Positions 10,175 through 19,244 of a DNA stretch of 64,000 nucleotides are shown one piece after another. Numbering within the stretch: the first letter of the stretch is position 1; every line of letters begins with the position of its first letter. The stretch is from Cytobacillus firmus (lineage in GTDB: Bacteria > Bacillota > Bacilli > Bacillales > Cytobacillaceae): contig NZ_CP098323.1 of assembly GCF_023657595.1 (NCBI RefSeq), positions 1,760,001-1,824,000 of the forward strand, in the 5' to 3' direction. The notes beneath the pieces are model-generated. The model saw nothing but the letters and a program-made list of their open reading frames with translations. It had not been told where the DNA came from and ran no database searches. The position numbers and the translations under genes were made by a program.

Positions 10175-10215
10175 GCGTGGGCTGCTGAGTTGTGATACTA
10201 TTTAGTAGCCCATGC
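10175..10215 (+). promoter_or_regulatory. 12-bp hairpin abutting the xerC ribosome site
   Basis: GCGTGGGCTGCT (10175-10186) pairs with AGTAGCCCATGC (10204-10215), allowing two G-U pairs, around a 17-base loop. No T-run follows, so it is not a classical terminator. It ends one base before the GAGGTGA of xerC. Confidence 0.6.
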
Positions 10216-10230
10216 CGAGGTGAACAATTA

Positions 10231-11133
10231 ATGTCTGAAAATGTGAACGTTTCTTTAAATTTGTTTATTGAATATTTACAAATCGAGAAAAATTATTCAC
10301 AATATACTATTGAACATTACCAGCATGATATAAGTGATTTCTTTATGTTCATGTCTGAACAAGCCATTTCAGATTTAACAAAAGTCGAGTATCAGGATGT
10401 CAGGATATATCTTACTAATCTTTTCGAAAGAAAGATGTCACGCAAGTCTGTTGCCAGAAAGATATCAAGCCTAAGGAGTTTTTTTAAATTTTTGCTAAGA
10501 GAAGAGATAGTCGCTGAGAATCCTTTCGCACTTGTTTCCATTCCGAAAGCACAGAAAAAGCTGCCGGAATTTTTCTATGAAGAGGAAATGAAACAGCTTT
10601 TTGATGCTTGTGAATCCAGCACTCCTCTTGGGCAAAGAAATAAAGCCCTTCTTGAATTATTATATGCAACGGGCATCCGTGTAAGTGAGTGCAGTCAAAT
10701 CCGCTTAAAAGATCTGGATATGCATTTATCAACTGTTCTTGTACGGGGAAAGGGCAGCAAAGAACGGTATGTTCCTTTCGGCAGCTTCGCCCAGGACGCA
10801 ATTGACACATACATAAACCATGGCCGTAAAGAATTGCTTGCAAATGGGAACATGCAGGAAAATTTGTTTTTGAACGCCCGTGGCGGTCCTCTTACAGCAA
10901 GGGGAATCAGGACTATTCTTGACCGGATCATAGAGAAATCATCCTTAACAGGCAAAATTCACCCCCACATGCTTCGCCACACATTTGCGACGCATTTAAT
11001 GGCTAATGGGGCTGATATGAGAACAGTCCAGGAATTGCTTGGACACGCATTTCTATCTTCGACCCAGGTATATACACATGTAACGAATGAATACTTGAAA
11101 AAAACTTATATGGCCCATCATCCGCGGGCATAG
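10231..11133 (+). CDS. xerC: Site-specific tyrosine recombinase XerC (CodV)
   Basis: With XerD it resolves chromosome dimers at the dif site. The 300 residues carry a SAM-like N-terminal DNA-binding domain (about 10-95: LFIEYLQIEKNYSQYTIEHY) and the C-terminal catalytic domain with the arginine of ATGIRVSE, the lysine of VRGKGSKER, the HPHMLRHTFATHL box, the LLGHA histidine and the nucleophilic tyrosine in TQVYTHVT. ATG 10231 follows GAGGTGA by seven bases. It is the first gene of the B. subtilis-type codV-clpQ-clpY-codY unit, with a 72-base gap to hslV. Confidence 0.97.
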   Translation: MSENVNVSLNLFIEYLQIEKNYSQYTIEHYQHDISDFFMFMSEQAISDLTKVEYQDVRIYLTNLFERKMSRKSVARKISSLRSFFKFLLREEIVAENPFALVSIPKAQKKLPEFFYEEEMKQLFDACESSTPLGQRNKALLELLYATGIRVSECSQIRLKDLDMHLSTVLVRGKGSKERYVPFGSFAQDAIDTYINHGRKELLANGNMQENLFLNARGGPLTARGIRTILDRIIEKSSLTGKIHPHMLRHTFATHLMANGADMRTVQELLGHAFLSSTQVYTHVTNEYLKKTYMAHHPRA

Positions 11134-11205
11134 CGGAAAACAGCCATTAACGAATAGTCTGCAGAAAAAAATCAAAGGCAATATGCTCCAAAGGAGGAGT
11201 CTTTC

Positions 11206-11748
11206 ATGTCCGAATTTCATGCAACAACAATATTTGCTGTGCATCATAATGGAGAATGTGCAATGTCTGGCGACGGCCAGGTTACCTTTGGAAATGCAGT
11301 TGTAATGAAACACACTGCAAGAAAAGTCAGAAAGCTTTTTAACGGGAAGGTGCTTGCTGGATTTGCAGGCTCAGTTGCCGATGCATTTACGTTATTCGAA
11401 ATGTTTGAAGGAAAGCTTGAAGAGTATAATGGCAACCTTGAGAGAGCAGCTGTGGAGCTAGCAAAAGAATGGAGAAGCGACAAGGTTTTGCGCAAGCTTG
11501 AAGCAATGCTTATCGTTATGAACAAGGATAGTCTGCTGCTAATCTCCGGTACAGGTGAAGTTATTGAGCCGGATGATGGAATTCTGGCTATTGGATCAGG
11601 AGGCAATTATGCTCTTGCAGCCGGACGATCTTTAAAAAGATTCGCAGGCGAACACTTGTCAGCAAGAGGAATTGCCAAGGCCTCACTTGAAATGGCTGCC
11701 GAAATATGTGTATATACAAACCACAATATCATTGTGGAAGAACTCTAA
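11206..11748 (+). CDS. hslV: ATP-dependent protease subunit HslV/ClpQ
   Basis: Proteasome-like peptidase that forms a two-ring core degraded through by HslU. The 180 residues have the HslV fold signatures [33 protein letters not shown] and [14 protein letters not shown]. As in the B. subtilis protein, the translation product begins MSEFHATT rather than exposing the usual threonine directly; for B. subtilis ClpQ (CodW) the N-terminal serine is reported as the nucleophile, and Ser2 is conserved here. AAAGGAGGAG precedes the ATG by seven bases. It is 17 bases from hslU, its partner. Confidence 0.97.
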   Translation: MSEFHATTIFAVHHNGECAMSGDGQVTFGNAVVMKHTARKVRKLFNGKVLAGFAGSVADAFTLFEMFEGKLEEYNGNLERAAVELAKEWRSDKVLRKLEAMLIVMNKDSLLLISGTGEVIEPDDGILAIGSGGNYALAAGRSLKRFAGEHLSARGIAKASLEMAAEICVYTNHNIIVEEL

Positions 11749-11765
11749 TAAAGGAGTGCTGTTGA

Positions 11766-13169
11766 ATGGGTAAAGGAACAAGCTTAACTCCGCGCCAAAT
11801 TGTTGAGCGCTTGGATCAATATATCATCGGTCAAAAGGATGCAAAAAAAGCAGTTGCGGTAGCTCTTCGAAATCGTTATCGCCGAAGCTTGCTGGAAGAA
11901 AAATTGCGGGAAGAAGTAAATCCTAAAAATATATTGATGATCGGCCCAACTGGTGTTGGAAAAACTGAAATTGCGCGCAGAATGGCTAAATTGGTAGGCG
12001 CACCATTTGTTAAAGTGGAGGCAACCAAATTCACTGAAGTAGGATATGTGGGCAGGGATGTTGAATCTATGGTCAGGGATCTTGTGGAAACATCCGTCCG
12101 TCTGGTGAAAGAAGAGAAGATGGCCAGTGTAAAGGAAAGAGCAGAAGAAGGTGCCAACCGCCGCATACTTGAACTGCTTGTACCTGGTGCCAAAAAGGCC
12201 GCTAATTATAAAAATCCACTTGAAATGCTATTTGGCGGAGGTAATGATCAGCAGCAGGATACGTATCAGACAGAAGATTTAAACCTCCAGGAAAAGCGCA
12301 AGATTGTAAAAGAAAAGCTTGCACTTGGCGAATTGGAAAATGAAGTGATTACAGTTGAGGTGGAAGAGCAGCAGCCTTCCATGTTTGACATGCTGCAGGG
12401 CTCCGGGATGGAGCAAATGGGCATGAATATGCAGGATGCCCTCAGCAGCCTTATGCCAAAGAAAAGGAAAAAAAGAAAACTGACTGTAAGAGAAGCCAGA
12501 AAGATCCTGACAAATGAAGAAGCCCAAAAGCTGATTGATATGGATGAAGTCAGTCAGGAGGCTGTATTCCGTGCTGAACAGTCAGGAATAATATTCATTG
12601 ATGAGATCGATAAAATTGCCAGCAAAAACAGCGGCGGTTCATCAGCAGATGTCTCAAGGGAAGGGGTTCAAAGAGATATTTTGCCGGTGGTGGAAGGTTC
12701 AACAGTAGTAACCAAATACGGTTCTGTTAAAACGGACCATGTATTGTTTATTGCTGCAGGAGCTTTCCATATGGCAAAGCCTTCTGACCTTATTCCTGAA
12801 TTGCAGGGGCGTTTTCCGATCCGTGTGGAGCTTACAAAGCTAACTGTTGAAGATTTCTACAAAATACTTGTGGAACCCGACAATGCCTTAATTAAACAAT
12901 ATGAAGCATTATTGGTAACTGAAGGTATACAAATTGAATTTTCTGACGATGCTATTCGTAGGATTGCTCAATTTGCTTTCGAAGTTAATCAAAATACAGA
13001 TAATATCGGTGCAAGGCGTCTTCATACAATCATGGAAAAGCTGCTCGAAGATTTATCATTTGAAGCACCGGACATCACCATGGAAAAAATCACGATTACC
13101 CCTCAGTATGTTGAGGAAAAGCTCGGAGCCATTTCCCGCAATAAGGATTTAAGCCAGTTTATACTATGA
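11766..13169 (+). CDS. hslU: HslU/ClpY AAA+ unfoldase subunit
   Basis: Unfolds substrates and feeds them to HslV. The 467 residues include the Walker A GPTGVGKT at 60-67, the pore loop GYVGRD, the family-specific I domain (about 110-240, with a Met/Gln-rich stretch near [14 protein letters not shown] and a basic KKRKKRKL segment), Walker [12 protein letters not shown], the sensor region [12 protein letters not shown] and the C-terminal [15 protein letters not shown] box. The start is ATG 11766 with AAAGGAGTG upstream. It is cotranscribed with hslV. Confidence 0.98.
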   Translation: MGKGTSLTPRQIVERLDQYIIGQKDAKKAVAVALRNRYRRSLLEEKLREEVNPKNILMIGPTGVGKTEIARRMAKLVGAPFVKVEATKFTEVGYVGRDVESMVRDLVETSVRLVKEEKMASVKERAEEGANRRILELLVPGAKKAANYKNPLEMLFGGGNDQQQDTYQTEDLNLQEKRKIVKEKLALGELENEVITVEVEEQQPSMFDMLQGSGMEQMGMNMQDALSSLMPKKRKKRKLTVREARKILTNEEAQKLIDMDEVSQEAVFRAEQSGIIFIDEIDKIASKNSGGSSADVSREGVQRDILPVVEGSTVVTKYGSVKTDHVLFIAAGAFHMAKPSDLIPELQGRFPIRVELTKLTVEDFYKILVEPDNALIKQYEALLVTEGIQIEFSDDAIRRIAQFAFEVNQNTDNIGARRLHTIMEKLLEDLSFEAPDITMEKITITPQYVEEKLGAISRNKDLSQFIL

Positions 13170-13237
13170 CCTCATAGTTTAAAATCTAAGGTCAAAGGGT
13201 AACGGAAAGTGAATCCTGAAAAAAGTCAAAATGACGT

Positions 13238-13267
13238 TTGATTCAAACAGAAGCAATAAGATATTAA
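13238..13267 (+). promoter_or_regulatory. Possible internal promoter of codY
   Basis: TTGATT (13238-13243) and TATTAA (13262-13267) are 18 bases apart, in the 148-base gap before codY. The -10 match is modest; codY may also be read from the xerC-hslVU transcript. Confidence 0.35.
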
Positions 13268-13317
13268 ATTTTAACAAAATATATGTTTATGGGTTGCAGC
13301 AAATAGGAGGAAATACA

Positions 13318-14097
13318 ATGGATTTATTAACAAAAACAAGAAAGATTAATGCAATGCTTCAAAGAGCAGCCGGAAAGCCGGTTAACTTCAAAGAAATGTC
13401 AGAAACACTTAGTGATGTAATCGAAGCAAATATCTTCGTAGTAAGCCGCAGAGGCAAACTGCTTGGATTTGCAGTAAACCAGCAAATCGAAAATGAGCGC
13501 ATGAAGCAAATGCTTGAAGATCGTCAGTTTCCTGAAGAATATACGAAAAACTTATTTAACATCCAGGAAACTTCATCAAACCTTGATATGGAAAGCGAAT
13601 ATACTGCATTCCCAGTTGAAAACAAGGACCTTTTTGCTAGTGGATTGACTACAATTGTTCCAATCATCGGCGGCGGTGAGCGTCTCGGCACACTTATTCT
13701 TGCGAGATTACAGGAACAGTTCCATGATGATGATTTAATTCTTGCTGAATATGGCGCTACTGTAGTTGGCATGGAAATTCTGCGTGAAAAAGCGGAAGAA
13801 ATTGAAGAAGAAGCTCGCAGCAAAGCTGTTGTACAAATGGCAATCAGTTCTCTTTCTTACAGCGAGCTTGAAGCGATCGAGCATATTTTTGAAGAGCTTA
13901 ACGGCAACGAAGGACTTCTTGTTGCGTCAAAAATTGCTGATCGTGTAGGAATTACCCGCTCTGTAATCGTAAATGCCCTAAGAAAACTGGAAAGTGCAGG
14001 AGTTATTGAGTCCCGTTCTTTAGGAATGAAGGGTACTTATATCAAAGTCCTAAATGACAAGTTCCTGGTTGAATTGGAGAAGCTAAAATCCAATTAA
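13318..14097 (+). CDS. codY: GTP- and branched-chain amino acid-sensing repressor CodY
   Basis: Global regulator that represses nitrogen, amino acid, competence and (in B. subtilis) fla/che genes when isoleucine, leucine, valine and GTP are plentiful. The 259 residues equal the B. subtilis length. The GAF-like effector domain spans about 1-155 ([45 protein letters not shown]), a linker helix follows, and a winged helix at about 200-245 contains [23 protein letters not shown] 13318 follows AGGAGG by seven bases; the longer in-frame reading from 13231 is rejected. A terminator follows. Confidence 0.98.
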   Translation: MDLLTKTRKINAMLQRAAGKPVNFKEMSETLSDVIEANIFVVSRRGKLLGFAVNQQIENERMKQMLEDRQFPEEYTKNLFNIQETSSNLDMESEYTAFPVENKDLFASGLTTIVPIIGGGERLGTLILARLQEQFHDDDLILAEYGATVVGMEILREKAEEIEEEARSKAVVQMAISSLSYSELEAIEHIFEELNGNEGLLVASKIADRVGITRSVIVNALRKLESAGVIESRSLGMKGTYIKVLNDKFLVELEKLKSN

Positions 14098-14104
14098 TAA
14101 AATC

Positions 14105-14137
14105 TGAAAACCCGTCCCTTAGTGGCGGGTTTTTTTG
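14105..14137 (+). terminator. Terminator of codY
   Basis: The stem CCCGTC/GGCGGG, with one G-U pair and flanking A-T pairs, is followed by TTTTTTT. Confidence 0.88.
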
Positions 14138-14526
14138 TTACAAAATTATTACGATTAAAATTGGTAAATTTATGTATTTTAAACAAAATTTATAAGTTCA
14201 TTAGTCATAGATTACATAATTTTTAATTAAGACATTCAAAATTATAGTCCATAAGAACCAGAAAAGAAAAAGCGAGAAAAATTCAGAAGGAATAAAGAAT
14301 AAGTTGATTCTGGTAATTATTACAATTTAACTTGTGTAACTTTCAGCATATTTAAAAGATTTGTCGAAAATAGGTCAAAAGAATCATTAAAATTAACCTT
14401 ATGTACATAGACATATTATTTCATATTCATTACAATAATGTTTATGATGACATATTTTGTCCATTATCACCAAATTTCTACAATAATTACCATGTAAAAA
14501 TTTTGTTTTTATTCGAGGTGTTATGA
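14138..14526 (+). promoter_or_regulatory. fla/che operon upstream region and promoter
   Basis: A 389-base, very AT-rich gap with no gene. A SigA-type promoter is visible: TAGACA (14408-14413), 17 bases, TACAAT (14431-14436), giving a leader of about 85 bases before flgB. I looked for a SigD promoter (TAAA-N15-GCCGATAT) and a CodY box (AATTTTCWGAAAATT) and found only poor matches; the best CodY-like one, near 14278-14292, agrees at 9 of 15 positions. Confidence 0.6.
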
Positions 14527-14922
14527 TTGAAGCTGTTTTCCGGCACTATATCAACATTAGAACAAGCATTGAATTATTCTTCTCTTAAACAAAAAGTAAT
14601 TTCACAAAATATTGCAAATGCTGATACTCCAAACTATAAAGCAAAAGATGCTAGCTTTAAAGCTGCTTTCAAGAGCGCTTTAAATGACTCAATGGATGCA
14701 AACAAAAGTGATTATAGACATTACGATTTTAAAAATGGTTCATCCTCAGGGCAAGGGATAGTGACCAGACCTGATACTTCTTACAATCATAATGGCAATA
14801 GTGTGGATTTAGATAAGGAAATGGCGGATCTGGCTACTAATCAGATTTACTATAATGCAGTTATTGAACGGGTAAGCGGCAAGTTTTCCAGTCTGCAGAA
14901 TGTATTGCGGGGAGGCAAGTAG
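14527..14922 (+). CDS. flgB: Flagellar basal-body rod protein FlgB
   Basis: Proximal rod subunit, exported by the flagellar secretion system. The 131 residues carry the conserved N-terminal rod/hook motif ISQNIANADTPNYKAKD and a C-terminal helix (ATNQIYYNAVIERVSGKF). The start is TTG 14527, six bases after GAGGTG, which gives MKLFSGTI as in the B. subtilis protein. An ATG four bases upstream is out of frame. First gene of the fla/che operon, two bases before flgC. Confidence 0.96.
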   Translation: MKLFSGTISTLEQALNYSSLKQKVISQNIANADTPNYKAKDASFKAAFKSALNDSMDANKSDYRHYDFKNGSSSGQGIVTRPDTSYNHNGNSVDLDKEMADLATNQIYYNAVIERVSGKFSSLQNVLRGGK

Positions 14923-14924
14923 TA

Positions 14925-15377
14925 ATGTCTATGTTTCATAGTATGAACAACACAGCATCGGCACTAACTGCCCAAAGGCTCCGCATGGATGTGATTTCTT
15001 CAAATATGGCTAATGCGGATTCTGCAAGAAGTATAAATGGAGATGGACCCTACAGAAGGAAATCAGTAGTACTGGAACCGAAAGAAGGGCAGTTCTCATC
15101 CTTTTTAAATATGGCCATAAGCCGAAAAGGAGGAGTTTCAGCAGGTAATGGGGTAAAGGTGTCAAGAATTGTAGAAGATCGAGTGACCCCAACTAAAATG
15201 GTTTATGATCCTTCCCATGTCGATGCGAATGAAGACGGATATGTTGAAATGCCCAATGTCGACCCTTTACGAGAGATGACAGATCTTATTAGCGCCACCA
15301 GGTCATATGAAGCGAACGTAACGGTTTTTAATGCTTCTAAAGGGATGATGATGAAAGCTTTGGAAATCGGCAAATAA
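14925..15377 (+). CDS. flgC: Flagellar basal-body rod protein FlgC
   Basis: Second proximal rod subunit, 150 residues. The N-terminal LTAQRLRMDVISSNMANADS rod motif and the C-terminal DLISATRSYEANVTVFNASKGMM helix are those of the family and form the coiled ends through which rod proteins pack. ATG 14925 follows GGAGG by ten bases. It lies between flgB and fliE, with 12 bases to the latter. Confidence 0.97.
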   Translation: MSMFHSMNNTASALTAQRLRMDVISSNMANADSARSINGDGPYRRKSVVLEPKEGQFSSFLNMAISRKGGVSAGNGVKVSRIVEDRVTPTKMVYDPSHVDANEDGYVEMPNVDPLREMTDLISATRSYEANVTVFNASKGMMMKALEIGK

Positions 15378-15389
15378 GGAGAACCTTAA

Positions 15390-15695
15390 ATGAATAATGT
15401 AACTTTTATGCCAGTGAATGCTTTAAAGCCTGCTGAAAATCAAAAGACTCATACATATACATCATTCGATGGTCAGCAAAGTTTTTCGTCGGTCTTGAAG
15501 CAATCAATTGAAAAAATAAATGATGCACAGATTCAGTCAGATGCTATGACTGAAAAACTTGCCAGGGGAGAAAATATTGATCTTCACCAGGTGATGATTA
15601 CTTCACAGAAAGCGAGCATTACAATGCAGGCTGGACTAGAAATCAGAAATAAAGTAATTGAAGCTTATCAGGAAGCTATGAGAATGCAGGTTTAA
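15390..15695 (+). CDS. fliE: Flagellar hook-basal body protein FliE
   Basis: FliE joins the MS ring (FliF) to the rod. The 101 residues have a variable N-terminus and the conserved C-terminal half with SFSSVLKQSIEKIND, VMITSQKASITMQAGLEIRNK and VIEAYQEAMRMQ. AAGGAG precedes the ATG. After fliE the tight packing breaks: 149 bases with a strong hairpin lie before fliF. Confidence 0.96.
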   Translation: MNNVTFMPVNALKPAENQKTHTYTSFDGQQSFSSVLKQSIEKINDAQIQSDAMTEKLARGENIDLHQVMITSQKASITMQAGLEIRNKVIEAYQEAMRMQV

Positions 15696-15725
15696 TATTA
15701 CAGCTGTTCCATTGAAAAACTTAGA

Positions 15726-15769
15726 AAATTGAAAGAATCCGCTGATTGGTGGGGTTTTTTCAATTTTTT
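15726..15769 (+). terminator. Terminator-like hairpin between fliE and fliF
   Basis: AAATTGAAAGAATCC (15726-15740) pairs with GGGTTTTTTCAATTT (15752-15766) over 15 pairs, two of them G-U, around an 11-base loop. The 3' arm runs into a T tract (15764-15769). It has terminator form but sits inside the operon, so partial termination, mRNA processing or 3'-end protection are all possible. Confidence 0.7.
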
Positions 15770-15844
15770 AATGAAGGAAAATGATTAAAGCTAAAAACTA
15801 GTCATGGCGGTTATTAGCTTAGACAGAATAACCGGAGGATTGTG

Positions 15845-17446
15845 ATGAAAGAAACGCTACAGAGATATATAGGCAACTTGAAAGAATACTGGGGAAGCAG
15901 GTCTAAAAAACAAAAGACAACTATGATTAGTGCCGCTGTATTATGTTTATTGCTGATTGCAGCTGCAGCTCTCTTTAGTACCAGGACCAATCTCGTTCCC
16001 CTATACAGCAACCTGACACCTTCTGAAACTGGAACGATAAAAGAAAGTCTCGATACCAGAGGCATTGTATCTGAAATAGCAGATGGCGGAACAACCATTA
16101 AAGTACCTGAAGAGTCAGTAGATACCCTGAAAGTAGAACTGGCAGCAGAAGGAATTCCTAAATCAGGAAGCATTGATTATTCATTTTTCAGCCAGAATGC
16201 CGGAATTGGCATGACTGAAAACGAGTTCAATGTTCTGAAGCTGGAAGCAATGCAGACGGAGCTTGCGAATTTGATGAAAGGGATCGATGGAGTCAACGAT
16301 GCCAAGGTAATGATTAACCTTCCGGCGAAAGGCATTTTTGTAAATGATCCTTTAGAGGAAGCCTCTGCTTCTATTGTCCTTAACACAAAACCAGGTCATC
16401 AATTTGAAGAATCGCAAATTCAGGCGCTTTATCACCTGGCTGCGAAAAGCATACCAAATCTTCCCACTGATAATATCGTCATTACCAACCAGTTCTTTGA
16501 GTATTTTGATTTAAAAAATGAACAAAATTCACCTGAAAGTACTTTTGCGGCACAGCATGAAATTAAAAAAGAAATCGAGCGTGATGTACAGCGCCAGGTG
16601 CAGAATATGCTGGGCACTTTAATGGGACAGGATAAGGTGGTTGTATCTGTAACCGCCGATATTGACTTTACCCAGGAAAACAGGGAAGAAAACCTGGTTA
16701 CACCTGTTGATGAAGAAAATATGGAAGGTATTGCTATCAGTGCTCAAAAGATTACGGAAACGTTTACTGGAAACGGTGATCCTGCAGGCGGATTTACTCC
16801 TGCTGGCGGCAGCGATGAACCTGCCGGCACTGATGCTGCTACTTATCAGGAAAACGGAAATTCCAACGGGGATTATGAACGAATAGAAGAGACTATTAAT
16901 AATGAAGTTAATAAAATCCGCAAAGAGATCGTTGAAAGCCCATATAAAGTCCGGGATTTAGGAATCCAGGTAATGGTGGAACCACCGGCAGCGGATGATC
17001 CTGCATCACTTCCGCAGGAAAGAATAAATGATATTACACAAATCCTCGGGACTGTAGTTCGTACGACTATTAATAAAGATGCAGCAGCTGATGAATTAAC
17101 TGATGAGGCAATTCAGGATAAGATTGTCGTCTCAGTACAGCCTTTCAACGGAAAAGTTGAATTTCCTGATGAGACAAGCACCAGCATTCCCTGGTGGATT
17201 TATGCAATCGGGGGAATACTGCTGTTAATTATCGCTTTATTAATCTTCCTTTTTGCAAAAGCGAGAAAGAAGCAGAAACAAGAAGAGGAGATGGAATTAG
17301 AAGCACAAGAGACATTCAGCCTTCCGGATGTTAATGATGAGCATGAAACAGAGAGTACAATGAGGCGCAAACAGCTGGAGAAAATGGCAAAGGAAAAGCC
17401 TGAAGACTTTGCGAAGCTTCTTCGCACATGGATCGAAGAAGATTAA
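15845..17446 (+). CDS. fliF: Flagellar MS-ring protein FliF
   Basis: FliF assembles the membrane-supramembrane ring that carries the rod and the FliG switch. The 533-residue protein has a first membrane segment near residues 25-45 (TTMISAAVLCLLLIAAAALF), ring-building domains (LVPLYSNLTPSETGTIKESL, then TENEFNVLKLEAMQTELA), a Gly/Pro/Ala-rich loop around 310-340, a second membrane segment near 445-465 (WWIYAIGGILLLIIALLIFL) and a C-terminal FliG-binding tail ending EDFAKLLRTWIEED. I chose ATG 15845 rather than the in-frame GTG one codon earlier because CGGAGG is then five bases away. Confidence 0.97.
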   Translation: MKETLQRYIGNLKEYWGSRSKKQKTTMISAAVLCLLLIAAAALFSTRTNLVPLYSNLTPSETGTIKESLDTRGIVSEIADGGTTIKVPEESVDTLKVELAAEGIPKSGSIDYSFFSQNAGIGMTENEFNVLKLEAMQTELANLMKGIDGVNDAKVMINLPAKGIFVNDPLEEASASIVLNTKPGHQFEESQIQALYHLAAKSIPNLPTDNIVITNQFFEYFDLKNEQNSPESTFAAQHEIKKEIERDVQRQVQNMLGTLMGQDKVVVSVTADIDFTQENREENLVTPVDEENMEGIAISAQKITETFTGNGDPAGGFTPAGGSDEPAGTDAATYQENGNSNGDYERIEETINNEVNKIRKEIVESPYKVRDLGIQVMVEPPAADDPASLPQERINDITQILGTVVRTTINKDAAADELTDEAIQDKIVVSVQPFNGKVEFPDETSTSIPWWIYAIGGILLLIIALLIFLFAKARKKQKQEEEMELEAQETFSLPDVNDEHETESTMRRKQLEKMAKEKPEDFAKLLRTWIEED

Positions 17447-17458
17447 GGAGGGTGAAAA

Positions 17459-18475
17459 ATGCCAAAAAAAGAACAAAGAGAACTCACAGGTAAGCAAAAA
17501 GCGGCTATTCTTCTTATTTCACTTGGTCCTGATGTTGCATCCTCTGTTTATAAACACTTAAGCGAGGAAGAAATTGAAAAATTGACCCTGGAAATCTCAG
17601 GGGTCCGAAAAGTTGATTCGTTTGCAAAAGAAGAAATCCTTGAAGAATTCCATCAAATTGCCCTGGCGCAGGATTATATTACACAGGGAGGAATCGGTTA
17701 CGCAAAAACAGTTCTCGAGAAAGCACTCGGTACAGAGCAGGCTTCAGTCATTATTAACAGGCTGACTTCTTCTCTTCAGGTAAGACCTTTCGATTTTGCG
17801 AGAAAGGCTGATCCGGCACAAATTCTTAATTTTATTCAAAATGAACATCCGCAGACAATCTCCTTGATATTGTCATATCTTGATCCAGCGCAGGCCGGGC
17901 AAATTCTGTCAGAGCTGCCGCAGGAAATGCAGGCGGATATTGCAAGAAGGATCGCTGTTATGGATAGTACATCTCCTGAAATTATTAATGAAGTTGAACA
18001 GATTCTTGAAAGAAAGCTGTCTTCTACTGTAACTCAGGATTATACTCAGACCGGCGGCATTGAATCGGTGGTCGATGTTCTAAATGGAGTTGACCGTGCA
18101 ACAGAAAGGACTATTCTGGATGCACTGGAGATTCAGGATCCAGAGCTTGCTGAGGAAATTAAGAAGAGAATGTTTGTGTTTGAAGATATCGTTACCCTGG
18201 ACAGCCGCGCTATACAGCGCGTTATCCGTGATTGTGAAAGTGAGGACCTCATGCTTTCATTGAAAGTGTCGAGTGATGAAGTCAAAGAAATCGTCTTTAA
18301 AAATATGTCTTCAAGAATGGTTGAAACCTTCAAAGATGAAATGGAATATATGGGTCCTGTGAGATTAAGAGATGTTGAAGAAGCCCAATCAAGAATAGTT
18401 GGCATTATCCGCAGATTGGAAGAATCAGGGGAGATCATCGTCGCTCGCGGCGGAGGAGATGACATTATTGTCTAG
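17459..18475 (+). CDS. fliG: Flagellar motor switch protein FliG
   Basis: Rotor component that interacts with the stator and sets the rotation direction. The 338 residues show the N-terminal FliF-binding domain (LTGKQKAAILLISLGPDVAS), the middle domain with the EHPQTISLILSYLDP motif, and the C-terminal torque domain with the charged helix SRAIQRVIRDCESEDLMLSLK and FKNMSSRMVETFKDEMEYMGPVR. AAGGAGGG lies five bases before the ATG. The fliH start overlaps its 3' end. Confidence 0.98.
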   Translation: MPKKEQRELTGKQKAAILLISLGPDVASSVYKHLSEEEIEKLTLEISGVRKVDSFAKEEILEEFHQIALAQDYITQGGIGYAKTVLEKALGTEQASVIINRLTSSLQVRPFDFARKADPAQILNFIQNEHPQTISLILSYLDPAQAGQILSELPQEMQADIARRIAVMDSTSPEIINEVEQILERKLSSTVTQDYTQTGGIESVVDVLNGVDRATERTILDALEIQDPELAEEIKKRMFVFEDIVTLDSRAIQRVIRDCESEDLMLSLKVSSDEVKEIVFKNMSSRMVETFKDEMEYMGPVRLRDVEEAQSRIVGIIRRLEESGEIIVARGGGDDIIV

Positions 18476-19244
18476 GCTAATAAAATCATACTCTCCCGCA
18501 GTGCCGAAAGAAGAAAAGAAAGTCATTTCGATCAGACTGATGCAAAGCAATTCAAACCCTATTGAAGAGGCAGTGGAGCGGAGTGCGGCTAGCCCCCATG
18601 AAGAGCTTCAAGCCATGCTGAACAGCGCCCGTGAAGAAGCTGAGAGGATTGTAAACGCTGCAAGAATAGATTCTGAAAATGTGGCCCGGCAAATGGACGA
18701 ACAGCGCATGGCGCTTGAACAGGAAAAACAAAAAATATTTGAAGATGCCAGAATAAAAGGGTTTGCTGCTGGAGCTGATGAAGGCAGACAAAGCGGTCAC
18801 AGGGAATACAGTGAACTGATTCATATGGCAAGAGAAGTTGTAAACACTGCCAAACATGATTATCAGCAGCACATCGAATCATCTGAACGGACCATTCTGA
18901 ACATCGGATTAAAGGTTGCAGGGAAAATACTCAGCGAAGCTCTTGAACAGAATAGTGACCAATTCCTTTCTATAGTAAAAAGGGCTTTAAAAGAAGCGAG
19001 AGAATATACTGAGATTCAGCTCCATGTACACCCAATGCACTATGATTTGCTTCTATCCCATAAGGAAGAACTAATCCGGGTATTTCCTAAAGAGACAGAT
19101 TTATATATTTATCCGGATGAGGAACTAAGTAATACAAGCTGCATAATTGAATCAGCCAACGGACGAATTGAAGCCAGTGTTGACAGCCAGCTTGAAGAAA
19201 TAAAAAGAAAACTCTTTGAGATGCTGGAGAGTGAACCAAATTGA
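18468..19244 (+). CDS. fliH: Flagellar assembly protein FliH
   Basis: FliH is the stator-like regulator of the export ATPase FliI. The protein is mostly helical, with an Ala/Glu/Gln-rich region (about 40-110) and the conserved C-terminal domain (LNIGLKVAGKILSEAL, VHPMHYDLLLSHKEEL). TTG 18468 is preferred: it gives MSRLIKS, 258 residues, and lies about ten bases after GGAGGAG. The ATG at 18459 is one base from that site, too close to use it. The first bases overlap the fliG stop. Confidence 0.9.
   Translation: MSRLIKSYSPAVPKEEKKVISIRLMQSNSNPIEEAVERSAASPHEELQAMLNSAREEAERIVNAARIDSENVARQMDEQRMALEQEKQKIFEDARIKGFAAGADEGRQSGHREYSELIHMAREVVNTAKHDYQQHIESSERTILNIGLKVAGKILSEALEQNSDQFLSIVKRALKEAREYTEIQLHVHPMHYDLLLSHKEELIRVFPKETDLYIYPDEELSNTSCIIESANGRIEASVDSQLEEIKRKLFEMLESEPN

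Noticed and set aside
14275-14292. Possible CodY box before the fla/che operon
   Set aside because: Only 9 of 15 positions match, which is expected by chance in such AT-rich DNA.
16655-16670. GCCGATAT, the -10 part of a SigD promoter, inside fliF (also near 4080 in sucC)
   Set aside because: No TAAA at the required 15-base distance in either case.
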